A DNA stretch of 31,121 nt from JBGTBD01 sp041749475 (GCA_041749475.1 JBGTBD010000048.1:1-31121); one strand, 5' to 3'. Counted from the stretch's first letter, positions 10,111 through 19,083 are shown. A program made the numbers and translations. Notes: generated by a model from the sequence alone, not told the origin.

Positions 10111-11028
10111 CTATGATCCAGTATTAGATTTTTGTGCGCCCACTTCACCTTTAGGTCCGCAATTAGCCGGGTTACACTGGCAATCATCTGCATTCCCCGG
10201 TCGATCACAATAAGGGATAGCATTAGCGTTGCGCGGTGGGCAGACATTGGAGCAATTCTCCAGCGAGGCCAGCGTCACCGGATCGTTTTTATAGAATTCT
10301 AACAGATTATCCAATGCATCTTGCTGTATACAATTAGTGGCCTCCAGCGAACAGGCGCAGGTGGGCAACCTAGGGGTCGTACAATAGAATCCGCAGCACG
10401 CGACTGGCGGTTCTGGCCGATCCCTTGGCGGCTGAGCGGCAGCTGTGGGAACCTGTCGTTGGCGGAAATATGCAGCTTTATACAGAGGCTCTCCGTCTTC
10501 GAAGTCCAGTGCCGTAGAGATTTCACGTATATTGGAGAGAATGTTTCTGTGTCTATAAAAGACTTCCACTACGACAATATGTTCACCCACCTGAACATCA
10601 AGTTCGGGTATCGCTCCAGCCGCTACCGATCCTCTGCCCCCTACTTTACTCGGTGCAGCTAAACCGCCACGCCTTTGCTGAAATTGTACATATACCGGAT
10701 CATCGTTATCGTCTGCAGCATTTCGCCCGGTTTCCTGATGATGGACCACGCTGACAATAAAACTGGTCTGATCGGTTTCAAACGGTTCCATCAGAATAGA
10801 GAATGTCTCGAACAGCTGATCCATATTGACGCGATTTGGGTATTGCAACTGGGATACATAATCGGAAAGGCTGTTTGCAGATTTATCAATTTTCTGGTTC
10901 GCCAAAACATAGCGGGTTAATTCAATTGTTCCGGCAATCAGCAGGATGAGCAAAGGTGCAATCAACGCGAATTCAATTGCTGCTACCGCTCGCTGGTCAC
11001 GCCAGAATCTGATATTTCTAATCCTCAT
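10111..11028 (-). CDS. TadE-like pseudopilin with cysteine-rich C-terminus
   Basis: The N-terminus is a TadE-like module: RDQRAVAAIEFALIAPLLIL, with the Glu expected in pseudopilins, one transmembrane helix, then KIDKSANSLSDYVSQ. The middle (about 60-190) is the periplasmic TadE-like part. The last 100 residues are unusual: 12 cysteines, including CC, CAC and CQC pairs, with many Pro and Asn. TadE proteins usually lack this. The tail could form disulphides or bind metal in the envelope; that is inference. I prefer the ATG at 11028 because GGAG lies 6 bases upstream of it; an in-frame ATG two codons earlier (11034) abuts that same GGAG. It is the middle gene of the three-gene Tad-like unit. 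Confidence 0.8.
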   Translation of the reverse strand: MRIRNIRFWRDQRAVAAIEFALIAPLLILLIAGTIELTRYVLANQKIDKSANSLSDYVSQLQYPNRVNMDQLFETFSILMEPFETDQTSFIVSVVHHQETGRNAADDNDDPVYVQFQQRRGGLAAPSKVGGRGSVAAGAIPELDVQVGEHIVVVEVFYRHRNILSNIREISTALDFEDGEPLYKAAYFRQRQVPTAAAQPPRDRPEPPVACCGFYCTTPRLPTCACSLEATNCIQQDALDNLLEFYKNDPVTLASLENCSNVCPPRNANAIPYCDRPGNADDCQCNPANCGPKGEVGAQKSNTGS

Positions 11029-11051
11029 ACCCATCTCCCATCCATCTGCTG

Positions 11052-11573
11052 CTACGATCCACAGCCTTCTAAGTCACCTTCAAAATCTTCGTTTTTTACA
11101 AGCGAAGATGCTCTCACATTATATGTGCCGTTATCGAAAAATTGGCCAATCAGCGGCGTGAACATATCCCATGGATACGTAACCGTGAAGAGTACGGCTT
11201 GCCCTCCGCAGCCGAAATCTTGTGCCCCTGCAACTGGGTTATTGGTGTCTACGTTCTCAAAATTATTGAAAACTTTATGATCAATATTAAGTTGGGCAGG
11301 ATCCAGCAATCCTGAGGAAAATTCTCGTACTTTCTGGCGGATAGAAGCATCGCGTTGTTCCACAGTGGCGCCTGCGGATCCGTTGACGCGTCCGGTAATC
11401 CCGACCCGGGATCCGGCAACAGTAGCATTCTCAACCACATTACTGGCATACATGATCAACGCGAACTCTATAATGCCCATCAACATAAGGAAAAGGATAG
11501 TCGCAATAAGCCCGAATTCTACAGCGGTCGCGCCATCTTCTTTGCGGAATAAGGAGAACAGGAGTCTTTTCAT
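11052..11573 (-). CDS. TadE-like pseudopilin
   Basis: This 173-residue protein has the TadE signature FRKEDGATAVEFGLIATILF: a short basic head, Gly-Ala, the conserved Glu, and a single transmembrane helix, followed by a periplasmic domain that ends in two cysteines (FGCGGQ and EGCGS). TadE-type minor pseudopilins are processed by TadV-like prepilin peptidases and join the Tad pilus. The reading frame stays open upstream to a GTG at 11639, but a perfect TATAAT at 11616-11621 lies inside that extension, so a transcript from this promoter would begin after the GTG. The ATG at 11573 is therefore the likely start. It is first in the TadE-TadE-TadG unit. Confidence 0.85.
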   Translation of the reverse strand: MKRLLFSLFRKEDGATAVEFGLIATILFLMLMGIIEFALIMYASNVVENATVAGSRVGITGRVNGSAGATVEQRDASIRQKVREFSSGLLDPAQLNIDHKVFNNFENVDTNNPVAGAQDFGCGGQAVLFTVTYPWDMFTPLIGQFFDNGTYNVRASSLVKNEDFEGDLEGCGS

Positions 11574-11615
11574 GTCGTAATATACCTTATGGCGACCAAT
11601 AAAGATTATTTTATC

Positions 11616-11621
11616 ATTATA
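11616..11621 (-). promoter_or_regulatory. -10 element of the Tad-like operon promoter
   Basis: The minus strand reads a perfect TATAAT here, 43 bases before the ATG at 11573. The -35 is weak: TTTGTG lies 15 bp upstream and nothing better is seen at 17 bp. It sits in the gap after astB, so the Tad-like genes probably have their own transcription start. Confidence 0.5.
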
Positions 11622-11660
11622 GCTTACCAGATTTAACACAAATTTACTATGACAGTTTTG

Positions 11661-12980
11661 TTACAGTCCGGTATTTATCTGCAGTATTTCCAGCATATGG
11701 GCGTGTGTTTTCGCCAGATGCGCCGCTAAAGATGCATCGCGGAGGGAGTCGGCGGTGAGGTGGTCGGGGTAGGCGTCCGTGATGAAATCGGAGAGGCGTG
11801 CGGCGAGTTTAGCACTATACCGCAAGGGGTGATGCTCGACGTCGCTCTCCGGCAATACCACCCTCAAACGTAGGCAGGCCGGGCCTCCGCCGTTACGCAT
11901 ACTTTCGCGGACATCCAAGTAATGCGCCGCCCGGATGGGCACGGCATCATCCGCCACAAGCCCTTCCAATACCGCATAAGCCGCAGGGGTTTCCTTACAT
12001 TCAACCGGGGCGATAATAGCCATGCCGCCACCGGGAAGACTCAGTAGCTGGCTGTTGAAGAAATAACTCTTCACCGCCGCCACCAGCGGCAGGGATGATT
12101 CCGCGATGCGGATCGCCTGTAACGGCACAGAACCAATCTTCTCTCGTAATTCTGCGAGGAACGCCCTTTCGTCCGCAAAAGCGGTTTCATGATAGATCAG
12201 CAGCGTTTCATTACTCATCGCGATGACGTCGTTGTGGAACACCCCGGCGTCGATGGCCTCAGGGTGTTGTTGTACGAAAACGGTTCTTTCCGGCAAAAGC
12301 CCATGCGAACGGGCGATGGCTTCACAGGATTCCCGCGTCTGGCGGGCGGGATAGCGTACAGGCTGGAGGTCGCCCGGTCTGGCTACTTTGCGTCCATACA
12401 CAAACACTTCCACGCCTTCTGACCCATGTCCGGCAGCAAAGCGCATATGGTTAGCCGCCCCTTCATCGGTCAGCGGTAGGCAGGCAGGCAACGGCGGGTG
12501 GACAACCCCATGCGCTCCGAATACCGCGCTCAACACCTTGTATGACCACGCCGCCTCCTGCTGACGGTGCAGTGTTGAGGCGAGGTTGGCAGGTGTGAAA
12601 TGCAGCTTTCCATCCCCAGTATCCGGCGCGGGCGAAACGGTCGCCATATTCGCCGCCCACATGGAGGAGGCCGACCATGCGGCATAAAGCGCCAGCGGAT
12701 CGCTCTCCCATGCCGCGTCGAACATCTCCTGCACGCTGCCCGTGAACCCCAATTGCTGCAACAACCCCAGATTCGGGCGCAACGGTGGCGGCAGCATCAA
12801 TTGCGGAATGCCGAGGTTCGCCACGAATTCCATTTTCTTCAGCCCTTCCAGCGCGGCCTTCTTGGGATTGGAGGTGCTGAGCGCACTGGCTTGCGAGGCG
12901 ACATTGCCATGGCTGAGCCCGGCGTAATTATGTGTCGGCCCAACGATCCCGTCGCATTGCACTTCGACATAGCGACTCAT
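11661..12980 (-). CDS. astB: N-succinylarginine dihydrolase AstB
   Basis: AstB hydrolyses N2-succinylarginine to N2-succinylornithine, CO2 and ammonia, the second step of arginine succinyltransferase (AST) catabolism. The 439 residues match the family length (about 440-447). Family blocks are clear: DGIVGPTHNYAGLSHGN at the N-terminus, LPPPLRPN, MWAANMATVSPAPDTGDG, and GVFHNDVIAMSNE with the conserved His. The catalytic Cys is in NGGGPACLRLRVVLP near the C-terminus. Its ATG overlaps the astD stop by one base (TGATG), so it is translationally coupled. It is the last gene of the AST operon; I saw no clear terminator behind it. Confidence 0.97.
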   Translation of the reverse strand: MSRYVEVQCDGIVGPTHNYAGLSHGNVASQASALSTSNPKKAALEGLKKMEFVANLGIPQLMLPPPLRPNLGLLQQLGFTGSVQEMFDAAWESDPLALYAAWSASSMWAANMATVSPAPDTGDGKLHFTPANLASTLHRQQEAAWSYKVLSAVFGAHGVVHPPLPACLPLTDEGAANHMRFAAGHGSEGVEVFVYGRKVARPGDLQPVRYPARQTRESCEAIARSHGLLPERTVFVQQHPEAIDAGVFHNDVIAMSNETLLIYHETAFADERAFLAELREKIGSVPLQAIRIAESSLPLVAAVKSYFFNSQLLSLPGGGMAIIAPVECKETPAAYAVLEGLVADDAVPIRAAHYLDVRESMRNGGGPACLRLRVVLPESDVEHHPLRYSAKLAARLSDFITDAYPDHLTADSLRDASLAAHLAKTHAHMLEILQINTGL

Positions 12981-14392
12981 CAGGAAAGCCCCTTCAACTC
13001 ACCGGGCGTGAGCGATTCACTGACCATCCGCGCCACGGGCCATGCCGTATAGTCGGCCGCATAATAGGCGCTGGGGCGGTGATTGCCGCTATAACCCACC
13101 CCGCCGAAAGGAGCGTTACTGGCCGCGCCGTTGGTCGGGCGGTTCCAATTGACAATCCCGGCGCGGATGTCGTTCCGGAACCGGTTCCATAAAGCAGGAC
13201 TGTCAGAAATCAGCGCTGCCGCCAGCCCGAATGTGGTATTATTCGCGGCCTCCATCGCCATATCGAACTCCGCCACGCGGATGACTTGCAGAAATGGCCC
13301 GAAATATTCGTCATCCGGCAGAGCATTTACTCCCGTCACATCGATCAGCCCGGGAGTCACAAAAGGCAGGTTTTCCTGCAGGCGGCGCGATGTTTCAAGG
13401 GCGATGCCGCCCATGCCGATCAGCCTCTCCTGCGCGCCCAGAATATTATCCACCTGACGCTGATTGATCAGCGGCCCCATGAAGGGTTCCGGCTCGGTGT
13501 CATACGCCCCGATACGCACACGCGCCATCAGCCGTTGCAGCGCTTCGAGTATCTTGTCCCCCGCTTTGCCGGTCGGGATGATCAATCGGCGCGCACAAGT
13601 GCAGCGCTGCCCGGTGGTCAGGTACGCCGACGGCAGGATATGGCTCGCCGCCGCCATCGCATCCTCCGCGTCCCAGACGACCAGCGGGTTATTGCCGCCC
13701 ATCTCCAGCGCCAGCATCACCTCCACCCGGCCTGCAAGCGCGGTATGGATGGCTTTCCCGGTCTGGTAGCTGCCGGTGAACAGCACCCCGTCGATATCTG
13801 GGTGCGACACCAGCGCGATACCCGTTTCCTTCGCCCCCTGCACAAGGTTAAACACCCCGTCCGGCACGCCCGCCTCCTGCCAGCAGTGCGCCATGAATGC
13901 GCCGACGGCAGGCGTTTCTTCGCTGGGCTTGAACACGATGGTGTTACCGGCAAGTAATGCGGGGACGATATGCCCATTCGGCAAATGCGCCGGGAAATTA
14001 TACGGCCCGAACACCGCCATCACCCCATGCGCCCGGTGCTGCAATTCCTGCCGCACTCCTGCGTTTTCGGACGTCTTTTCACCCGTACGCTCGTGATAGG
14101 ACGTTATGGAAATAGCGATTTTATTAAGGAAAGCCGTAACCTCTCCCGCTGCATCCCATAATGGCTTGCCCGTCTCGCGGGAAATCAGTTCGGTCAGCTC
14201 CGTCTTCTTCGATTCGGCAATGTTCCGGAACTTTTCGGCCACCGACTGACGTGCATCAAACGGTAAAGACGCCCATGACGGGAACGCCGCCCGTGCGCGT
14301 TTAATCGCCGCATCGACCGCCGCCTTATCCGCCACGTCGCCTTCCCAGAAGGCCTCGCCCGTCGCCGGGTTATATGATTTCAAAATGGTCAT
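12980..14392 (-). CDS. astD: Succinylglutamate-semialdehyde dehydrogenase AstD
   Basis: AstD oxidises N-succinylglutamate 5-semialdehyde to N-succinylglutamate with NAD+, the fourth AST step. The 470-residue protein is a full aldehyde dehydrogenase. It has the NAD-binding region with FGPYNFPAHLPNGHI and VFKPSEETP, FTGSYQTGK, the catalytic-base region LALEMGGNNP, and the nucleophile Cys in TTGQRCTCARR. The C-terminal GGVGYSGNHRPSAYYAADY block is typical of AstD rather than of general aldehyde dehydrogenases. Its start overlaps the astA stop (TAATG) and its stop overlaps the astB start (TGATG), so it is tightly coupled in the operon. Confidence 0.96.
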   Translation of the reverse strand: MTILKSYNPATGEAFWEGDVADKAAVDAAIKRARAAFPSWASLPFDARQSVAEKFRNIAESKKTELTELISRETGKPLWDAAGEVTAFLNKIAISITSYHERTGEKTSENAGVRQELQHRAHGVMAVFGPYNFPAHLPNGHIVPALLAGNTIVFKPSEETPAVGAFMAHCWQEAGVPDGVFNLVQGAKETGIALVSHPDIDGVLFTGSYQTGKAIHTALAGRVEVMLALEMGGNNPLVVWDAEDAMAAASHILPSAYLTTGQRCTCARRLIIPTGKAGDKILEALQRLMARVRIGAYDTEPEPFMGPLINQRQVDNILGAQERLIGMGGIALETSRRLQENLPFVTPGLIDVTGVNALPDDEYFGPFLQVIRVAEFDMAMEAANNTTFGLAAALISDSPALWNRFRNDIRAGIVNWNRPTNGAASNAPFGGVGYSGNHRPSAYYAADYTAWPVARMVSESLTPGELKGLS

Positions 14393-15417
14393 TACAGTTT
14401 GATATAGCGTACCGTGTCGCCTTTGGAAATATGCAGCAGCGCCAGCACGCGGCTACTGACCGCGATTTCATCTTCCGCCTCGCCTGTTTTCCTTACTTCC
14501 AGCCGCCCAAATGCCGCACGGAAATCAGCAAAACGCTGGTTGGTCATCATGTGTTTTTCTGCAACCAGATGGTCATCGACGGCAACGATGCGCCCGATAC
14601 GGCTTTCCTCGACCGTCTTGATGTCATCCCGCCGCACTTCCAGCGTCGGCCCGCCATCGAACACATCGATATAATTATCCCAGCGGAAGCCTTCCTTCTC
14701 CAGCATCGCCCGCGCCGGTTCGCTGGCCGGGTGCGGTTGGCCAATGACGTATTGCGCGTCTTTCGGCAGCAATTGCAGATAAATCGGGTATTTCGGCATC
14801 AGGTCGGCGATGAATTGGTTACCCTTGGTCGCGTTCATGTAATCCGCCTTCTGGAACTCCATCTGGAAAAAATGCCGCGCGATGGAATCATAGAACGGCG
14901 CCGTGCCATCCCGGTCATGCATGCCGCGAATCTCGGAAATCACCCGCTCGTCGAACCGCTCACGGAATTCCGCCAGGAACAGGAACCGCACCCGCGACAG
15001 GAACCGCCCCATCCGGTCCCGCCGATATTCCGGCGCAAGGAACAGCGAGCCGATCTCCGTCGCCCCGGTATAATCATTCACCATATTCAACACCTTATGG
15101 ATGGTGTAGATATCCAGCTCCTGCGATGTCTGGGTGATGGTGGTAATCTTGTAGGAATAAAACGGCTGCCGCAGACCCACATGCGCCTTCAGCCCGCCGA
15201 TACCGACGACGACATCGGTCTCCGGGTCGACCAGCGCGAACAGATAGCTTTCATCCCCCGGGTGCTCATGTTTCCCGGCAAAGCTTTTCGTGGCCTTATC
15301 CAGCTTCGCGTGCAGCACTTCCGCGTCCGGCGGCAGGGACGTCATCCCGAACCCGGCGCGCTCGGCAAGCCGCAGCACATCCGCCTGATCTTCCATCACC
15401 ATCGGCCTGATATACAT
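14392..15417 (-). CDS. astA: Arginine N-succinyltransferase AstA
   Basis: AstA transfers succinyl from succinyl-CoA to the alpha-amino group of arginine, the committed step of the AST pathway. The 341 residues match the family (about 340-345). Recognisable stretches are the N-terminal YIRPMVMEDQADVLRLAERA, the internal GTGATEIGSLFL-like segment (DYTGATEIGSLFLAPEYRR) with RFLSRVRFLFLAEF, and the C-terminal FRAAFGRLEV. GAAGGA 7 bases before the ATG is a good ribosome-binding site, 4 bases after the stop of the M20 gene. A long ORF opposite to it is a codon-bias shadow. Confidence 0.95.
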   Translation of the reverse strand: MYIRPMVMEDQADVLRLAERAGFGMTSLPPDAEVLHAKLDKATKSFAGKHEHPGDESYLFALVDPETDVVVGIGGLKAHVGLRQPFYSYKITTITQTSQELDIYTIHKVLNMVNDYTGATEIGSLFLAPEYRRDRMGRFLSRVRFLFLAEFRERFDERVISEIRGMHDRDGTAPFYDSIARHFFQMEFQKADYMNATKGNQFIADLMPKYPIYLQLLPKDAQYVIGQPHPASEPARAMLEKEGFRWDNYIDVFDGGPTLEVRRDDIKTVEESRIGRIVAVDDHLVAEKHMMTNQRFADFRAAFGRLEVRKTGEAEDEIAVSSRVLALLHISKGDTVRYIKL

Positions 15418-15421
15418 TTTT

Positions 15422-16654
15422 TTATCCTTCTTTGTTCCAGATGACTTCGCCGCTAGCGAGGCGCATCAGTAGCAGCCCCATCAGCTCAGCACGTTCGGTA
15501 AGGCTATCGACGATAAGATATTCCCGGTCGGAATGGATCTCCCCCCCGCGCACGCCCATCGTGTCCACATTCGGTAACCCCGCCGCAGCTAAATTATTGC
15601 CGTCACATACCCCGCCGGAGGGCTTCCATTGCAGCTCTTGCCCCAACTGTTCCGCTGTCTGGGTCACCAGTTTCTGTAACCGGGCAATGCCTACGGTAGT
15701 CTCTTTCGGGGGCCGCGTGAAGCGCCCGTGCAGTTCGATCTTGAAACCATCCCGCACACGGAACGATTCAATAATATCCTCGATTTTATGGGAGAGTTCG
15801 TGCATCTCATGCACATTATCCATCCGCACATTGAAGCGTAACATGGCCAGCGCTGCGATGGTATTGAGCGTCGTCCCTCCGCTGACGATTCCCGGATTGA
15901 GGAGTATGCCCCGCTCCATATCGTTCAGACTGTACAGCGCCTGCGTGATTTCCGCCAGCAACGCAATCGCATTCCGCCCCTCGCCGAAATCCCTGCCTGC
16001 ATGCGCCGCACGCCCATGTACAATCAGCGTGAAATTGCCGCTTCCCTTGCGCTTGGAAACCATCGTCCCATCCGCCAGCGACGGCTCGACGATGAGGCCG
16101 AGGTGATGCCGTCTGGCCGCCGCCTCAAGCACAGGCGCGGACCCAATGGAGCCGATCTCCTCATCCGGATTCAGGATAATTTCCCAGCCTAATTGCGCTG
16201 CCCATGGCGATTTCTCTAGCATCTCCAGCGCCTTGAGCATCACCACAAGCCCACCCTTTAGGTCAGTGACACCGGGGCCGTTCAGCGTCCGCTCATCGAG
16301 GAAAACCGGCTGCTGGAAGTGATGATCTTTGGGAAACACCGTATCGTAATGCCCCACCAACAGCACTTGAATCGGTGCATCGGGCCGCTTGCTAAAGCGC
16401 AGCACATCGCCCAATGACTGCTGGAAAAGCTGGCCTTTAGCATCGACGGCTTCCTGCGGTTCCAACGCCACGCGCTCCTGCACACATTCCAGCCAATGGA
16501 AATTATCCTCCAGCGCCTTAGCCATCTTGCCAAGGCCTTCTAGGTTATAGCTGCCAGAATTGATCGCCGACCATTTCATCACCAGGTCGATCATATGCTG
16601 CTCCTGCTCCCGGATGGGGGCGAGGTAGGCTGCATATGTGGGAGGAATCGCCAT
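15422..16654 (-). CDS. M20 family metallopeptidase in the AST operon (candidate succinylglutamate desuccinylase)
   Basis: This is a 410-residue M20 family zinc hydrolase, closest in pattern to carboxypeptidase G2-like enzymes. Metal and catalytic residues are in place: His102 and Asp104 in VGHYDTVF, bridging Asp131 in GVTDLKGG, catalytic Glu165 and ligand Glu166 in NPDEEIGS, the dimerisation-domain GRAAHAG, and a late His in GGEIHSDREY. The operon has astC, astA, astD and astB but no astE (an M14-type enzyme) in view. Succinylglutamate is an N-acylated glutamate, and CPG2-like enzymes cleave C-terminal glutamate from acyl groups. I infer that this enzyme may do the last AST step. Its ATG overlaps the astC stop (TAATG). 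It could instead be a general peptidase or deacylase. Confidence 0.85.
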   Translation of the reverse strand: MAIPPTYAAYLAPIREQEQHMIDLVMKWSAINSGSYNLEGLGKMAKALEDNFHWLECVQERVALEPQEAVDAKGQLFQQSLGDVLRFSKRPDAPIQVLLVGHYDTVFPKDHHFQQPVFLDERTLNGPGVTDLKGGLVVMLKALEMLEKSPWAAQLGWEIILNPDEEIGSIGSAPVLEAAARRHHLGLIVEPSLADGTMVSKRKGSGNFTLIVHGRAAHAGRDFGEGRNAIALLAEITQALYSLNDMERGILLNPGIVSGGTTLNTIAALAMLRFNVRMDNVHEMHELSHKIEDIIESFRVRDGFKIELHGRFTRPPKETTVGIARLQKLVTQTAEQLGQELQWKPSGGVCDGNNLAAAGLPNVDTMGVRGGEIHSDREYLIVDSLTERAELMGLLLMRLASGEVIWNKEG

Positions 16655-17928
16655 TACGCCTTGAAATGCTCCTGCGCGTACCGCAAGCCTTCATGCAGCC
16701 GCAGCATTGCGATATGCAGCTCCTCCTCGGTGATATTCAGCGGCGGCAGGAAGCGCAACACGTTCGGTCCGGCGACCAGGACCAGTACCCCGAACCGGCG
16801 GATCAGATCGGAGATGTCATTCGCCTTCCCCTTCCATTCGCCCTTAAGCTCCGCCCCGATCATCAATCCCTGCCCGCGAATATCCGAGAATACCGCCAGC
16901 TCCTGGTTGATCATCGCCAGCTGTGCCCGCAGCTCTGTAGCGCGTAACTCTGTATTTTCCATAATCTCTTTGGTGTTGATCTTCTTCAGCGCGGCAAGCG
17001 CCACCGAACACATCACCGGGTTGCCCCCGAAGGTGGATCCATGGGAGCCAAATTGAAAAATATGCTCGACCTTTTCGCCCACCAGCATCGCCCCGATGGG
17101 GATACCACAGCCCAGTGCCTTGGCGGACGTCAAAATATCAGGCTCCAGGCCTTCTTCATGCATATAGCAGAATAATTTGCCGGTTCGGCCCATTCCGCAT
17201 TGTATTTCATCGAACACGAGCAGAATGCCTTTCTCATCACATATTTTCCGTAACGCTTTCAAGTAGCCGGGCGCGGCGGGGATGATGCCCCCCTCACCTT
17301 GCAGCGGCTCCAGCATGATGGCGCAGGTTTTTTCTGTAATAAGCTTCTTCAGCGCCTCAATGTCATTGAAGGGATCGCAATAGACGAATCCCCCCGGCAT
17401 CGGCTCGAACCCCTCATGGTATTTCGGCTGCGCGGTGGCGGTGACGGTCGCCAGCGTCCGCCCGTGGAAGGAGCCGGTGAAGGTGATGATCTCACGGTGA
17501 TCCGGCGCACGGCCAGTGGATGCCGCCCATTTACGGATGAGCTTGATGGTCGCCTCATTGGCCTCCGCACCGGAATTACATAGATAGACCCGCTTGGCGA
17601 AAGGCACAGCCTCCACCAGCGCCTCAGCCAGCAAAATCGGCGGCGCGGTGAAGAAGATATTGCTCGTATGCCAGATTTTATGCGCCTGCTCGGTGAGCGC
17701 GGCGATGAGGTCGGGGTCTTGATGGCCGAGCGAGTTCACGGCAATCCCGGAGCCGAGGTCAATATAATCATTCCCGTCCAAGTCCCACACGCGCGACCCC
17801 TTGCCATGGTCGAGAATCATCTCGCGCGGGCGATAATTCTCCGTATAATATTGTTTCCCTTTAGCAATCAGTGATTTGGAGGCTTCCGACTCGGGAGTGG
17901 TGATGGGAGTGGCGTGATTACGCAGCAT
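16654..17928 (-). CDS. astC: Succinylornithine/acetylornithine aminotransferase (AstC/ArgD type)
   Basis: This is a class III PLP aminotransferase of 424 residues. In the AST pathway it moves the delta-amino group of succinylornithine to 2-oxoglutarate; the same fold (ArgD) works on acetylornithine in arginine synthesis, and sequence alone does not separate them. Seen motifs: DLDGNDYIDLGSGIAVNSLGH, CNSGAEANEATIKLIRKW, FTGSFHGRTLATV, FDEIQCGMGRTGK, and the PLP lysine in TSAKALGCGIPIGAML. It is first in the AST operon, which favours AstC. GAAGGA lies 10 bases before the ATG. A TATAGT on the minus strand at 17960-17955 is a plausible -10 for the operon, with a weak -35. Confidence 0.93.
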   Translation of the reverse strand: MLRNHATPITTPESEASKSLIAKGKQYYTENYRPREMILDHGKGSRVWDLDGNDYIDLGSGIAVNSLGHQDPDLIAALTEQAHKIWHTSNIFFTAPPILLAEALVEAVPFAKRVYLCNSGAEANEATIKLIRKWAASTGRAPDHREIITFTGSFHGRTLATVTATAQPKYHEGFEPMPGGFVYCDPFNDIEALKKLITEKTCAIMLEPLQGEGGIIPAAPGYLKALRKICDEKGILLVFDEIQCGMGRTGKLFCYMHEEGLEPDILTSAKALGCGIPIGAMLVGEKVEHIFQFGSHGSTFGGNPVMCSVALAALKKINTKEIMENTELRATELRAQLAMINQELAVFSDIRGQGLMIGAELKGEWKGKANDISDLIRRFGVLVLVAGPNVLRFLPPLNITEEELHIAMLRLHEGLRYAQEHFKA

Positions 17929-18009
17929 TTTTTATCTGTCCTTCATGCTTGAAAACTATACCTGCCTTTAAAAATATGCCTTAAATGAAAAAATGTACAG
18001 GCCAACTCG
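17929..18009. promoter_or_regulatory. Divergent promoter region between astC and ppx
   Basis: This 81-bp AT-rich gap separates two genes that run apart. On the minus strand TATAGT (17960-17955) is a fair -10 for astC. On the plus strand TTGAAA (17949-17954) could be a -35 for ppx, but I see no convincing -10. I see no ArgR-like palindrome. Confidence 0.35.
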
Positions 18010-19083
18010 ATGAATTATCGCCAACACCGTCAGAAAAACGCTTCAGGGCAGGAACCCGATGGCGTGTATGCCGCACTCGACCTCGGGACGAACAACTGCC
18101 GCCTGCTCCTCGCCTACCCGCAACTGAAAGAGACCAAAGTGGGGCGTACCTTACGCGCGGTCGATAGTTTCTCGCGCATCGTGCGCCTCGGCGAAGGCGT
18201 TTCCGCCACCGGGCTGCTCTCAGAAGAAGCGATGGACAGGACAACGCAAGCCCTCCTCGCCTGCCGCAAGAAACTCGACCAATATCCTGTCATCCGTGGT
18301 CGCTATGTCGCCACCGAAGCCTGCCGCCGCGCCGCCAACGCGCTGGAATTCGTGCAGCGTATCAAGGCCGAGACCGGCATCAGCGTCGAGATCATCTCCA
18401 ACGGCGAAGAAGCCCGCCTTGCGCTCCTTGGCTGCTGCTCGCTGCTGCGCCGCCAGACCACCAAGGCACTGGCCTTCGATATAGGCGGCGGGTCTACGGA
18501 AATCATGTGGGTCGAAGCCACCCATTTCCCGGAGACCGAGGACGGCGAAAGCGAGAATATCCTGCCGTTCAACCTCACTATCAAAGACTGGATATCGGTT
18601 CCTTACGGCGTGATGAACCTTTCCGAACAATTCGGCAGCCCCGCTTACACGGAACTCTATTTCGAAGACATCGTCAGCCGTGTCGAACAGGCGCTGAAGC
18701 CTTTCAACGACAAGCACCGCATTTCCGAACAACTGGCCGATAAGGGCGTGCAACTCCTCTCCACTTCAGGCACGGTGACCACACTTGCCGCCATCCATCT
18801 GAATTTACAGCGTTATGACCGCAGCAAAGTGGACGGCGTTCGCCTCCCCCTCTCCGCCATCCACGCCACAACGGAAAAACTGCTCAACATGCGCCCCTCT
18901 GAGCGCTTCAACCACCCCTGCATCGGCGCTGACCGCAGCGATTACATCCTCGCCGGCTGCGCCATCTTCAAGGCCATCAGCCGTCTCTGGCCTTTCAGCT
19001 ACATCACCATCGCCGACCGCGGCGTGCGTGAAGGTATCATCGTCTCCATGCTGATGGACGCGGTGCAGCCCACCGCCAGCTAG
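18010..19083 (+). CDS. Exopolyphosphatase/guanosine pentaphosphate phosphatase family (Ppx/GppA)
   Basis: The 357-residue protein belongs to the ASKHA-fold Ppx/GppA family, which removes terminal phosphate from polyphosphate or hydrolyses pppGpp. It has the phosphate-1 motif YAALDLGTNNCRLLLA (about 18-33), RYVATEACRRAANALEFV, and the phosphate-2 motif FDIGGGSTEIMW (about 157-168). STSGTVTTLAA and DRGVREGIIVSML appear further on. It is shorter than E. coli Ppx (513 residues) because it lacks the C-terminal HD domain, as is common in alphaproteobacterial members. No clear ribosome-binding site precedes the ATG. rlmE follows 39 bp later on the same strand, a common pairing in alphaproteobacteria. 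Confidence 0.92.
   Translation: MNYRQHRQKNASGQEPDGVYAALDLGTNNCRLLLAYPQLKETKVGRTLRAVDSFSRIVRLGEGVSATGLLSEEAMDRTTQALLACRKKLDQYPVIRGRYVATEACRRAANALEFVQRIKAETGISVEIISNGEEARLALLGCCSLLRRQTTKALAFDIGGGSTEIMWVEATHFPETEDGESENILPFNLTIKDWISVPYGVMNLSEQFGSPAYTELYFEDIVSRVEQALKPFNDKHRISEQLADKGVQLLSTSGTVTTLAAIHLNLQRYDRSKVDGVRLPLSAIHATTEKLLNMRPSERFNHPCIGADRSDYILAGCAIFKAISRLWPFSYITIADRGVREGIIVSMLMDAVQPTAS

Noticed and set aside
14374..15444. 356-codon ORF on the plus strand
   Set aside because: It is fully antisense to astA, rich in Arg, His and Gln from codon bias, and matches no family I know.
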